A stretch of 5,879 bases of DNA from an uncultured Brachyspira sp. (lineage in GTDB: Bacteria > Spirochaetota > Brachyspiria > Brachyspirales > Brachyspiraceae): positions 1 through 5,879 of the forward strand of contig CAKVCG010000111.1 in NCBI GenBank assembly GCA_934725525.1, written 5' to 3'. A program made the translations under genes and the position numbers. The notes under the pieces were generated by a model. It worked only from the letters and a program-made list of their open reading frames with translations. It was not told where the DNA came from and did no database searches. Shown piece by piece: positions 5,446 to 5,879 of the stretch. The stretch's first letter is position 1, and the number at the start of each line of letters is the position of its first letter.

Positions 5446-5879
5446 ATGTCAAAAATTAATTTTTCAGGGCAATCCTACGATATGCCTAAAGAAATGTCTT
5501 TATTAGACTTCATAAAACAAAACGCTAAAAAAGAATCTAAAGATACAATCGCCGCTAAATTTAACGGAGCGGAAGTCGATTTAACCTACAAACCCGAAAC
5601 TGACGGAGATTTGGAATTGATACTTACGACAACGAATGAAGGACTTGAAATATTAAGACATTCTACAAGTCATTTGATGGCTCAAGCGGTTAAAAGACTT
5701 TATCCTAATGTTCAAGTTACAATCGGTCCCGCGATTAAAGACGGTTTTTATTACGATTTCGATACCGACAAACCTTTTACTGACGAAGATTTGCCTAAAA
5801 TTGAAGCGGAAATGAAAAAAATAATAAAAGAAAATATTCCCGTAATTAGAAAGATAATGACTAAAAAAGACGCTATAGA
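5446..5879 (+). CDS. thrS: Threonyl-tRNA synthetase, N-terminal part
   Basis: The gene runs off the right edge after 144 codons. The enzyme charges tRNA-Thr with threonine in the cytoplasm. Residues 1-61 form the TGS domain (starts MSKINFSGQSYDMP; includes AAKFNGAEVDL at 36-46). The editing domain follows, with the H-x-x-x-H motif HSTSH at 72-76, then LMAQAVKRLYP, and IGPAIKDGFYYDFD at 93-106, all characteristic of bacterial ThrRS. His72 and His76 sit where the editing-site histidines of E. coli ThrRS lie (73 and 77). The start is supported by AGAGGAG at 5434-5440 with a 5-nt spacer. The catalytic and anticodon-binding domains lie outside the window. No autoregulatory leader is evident. Confidence 0.97.
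   Translation, partial: MSKINFSGQSYDMPKEMSLLDFIKQNAKKESKDTIAAKFNGAEVDLTYKPETDGDLELILTTTNEGLEILRHSTSHLMAQAVKRLYPNVQVTIGPAIKDGFYYDFDTDKPFTDEDLPKIEAEMKKIIKENIPVIRKIMTKKDAI

Overview
The window is AT-rich bacterial chromosome with spirochaete-like features: relaxed lipoprotein signal peptides, several surface-type beta-barrel proteins, and short AT-rich intergenic regions with sigma-70-type promoters. I infer a host-associated spirochaete such as Brachyspira, from recall of sequence style only. No rRNA or other phylogenetic marker beyond partial thrS is present, so the assignment is tentative.

Layout, left to right. Positions 1-123 (minus) are the first 41 codons of an RND-family efflux permease. 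A 366-nt divergent intergenic region follows. It holds a strong promoter for the RND gene, a cluster of palindromic repeat units, and a promoter for the next gene. Positions 490-1284 (plus) encode a secreted, probable outer-membrane beta-barrel protein, closed by a bidirectional hairpin terminator. A second pair of the same palindromic repeats lies at 1363-1477. Positions 5139-1536 (minus) form a three-gene envelope operon, in transcription order: a large lipoprotein of unknown function (3475-5139), an outer-membrane beta-barrel protein (2135-3433), and an OmpA-domain, peptidoglycan-binding lipoprotein (1536-2132). A 306-nt divergent promoter region separates this operon from thrS (threonyl-tRNA synthetase), whose first 144 codons run off the right edge.

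How the genes fit together: the operon joins a barrel, a lipoprotein with a peptidoglycan-anchor domain, and a large lipoprotein of unknown role. This suggests a co-expressed outer-envelope assembly tied to the cell wall, but the function is unproven. The 264-aa protein looks like a second, independent barrel; both barrels end in the same I-x-I-R-F pattern. The RND gene and thrS are ordinary housekeeping or efflux neighbours.

The most interesting signals are (i) four copies of a palindromic repeat whose two stems show compensatory base changes, arranged as two inverted pairs on either side of the 264-aa barrel gene; (ii) an abrupt CpG-poor block inside the large lipoprotein gene, suggesting a mosaic gene; and (iii) the operon's middle gene, which has no visible Shine-Dalgarno sequence and starts next to an ATT microsatellite.
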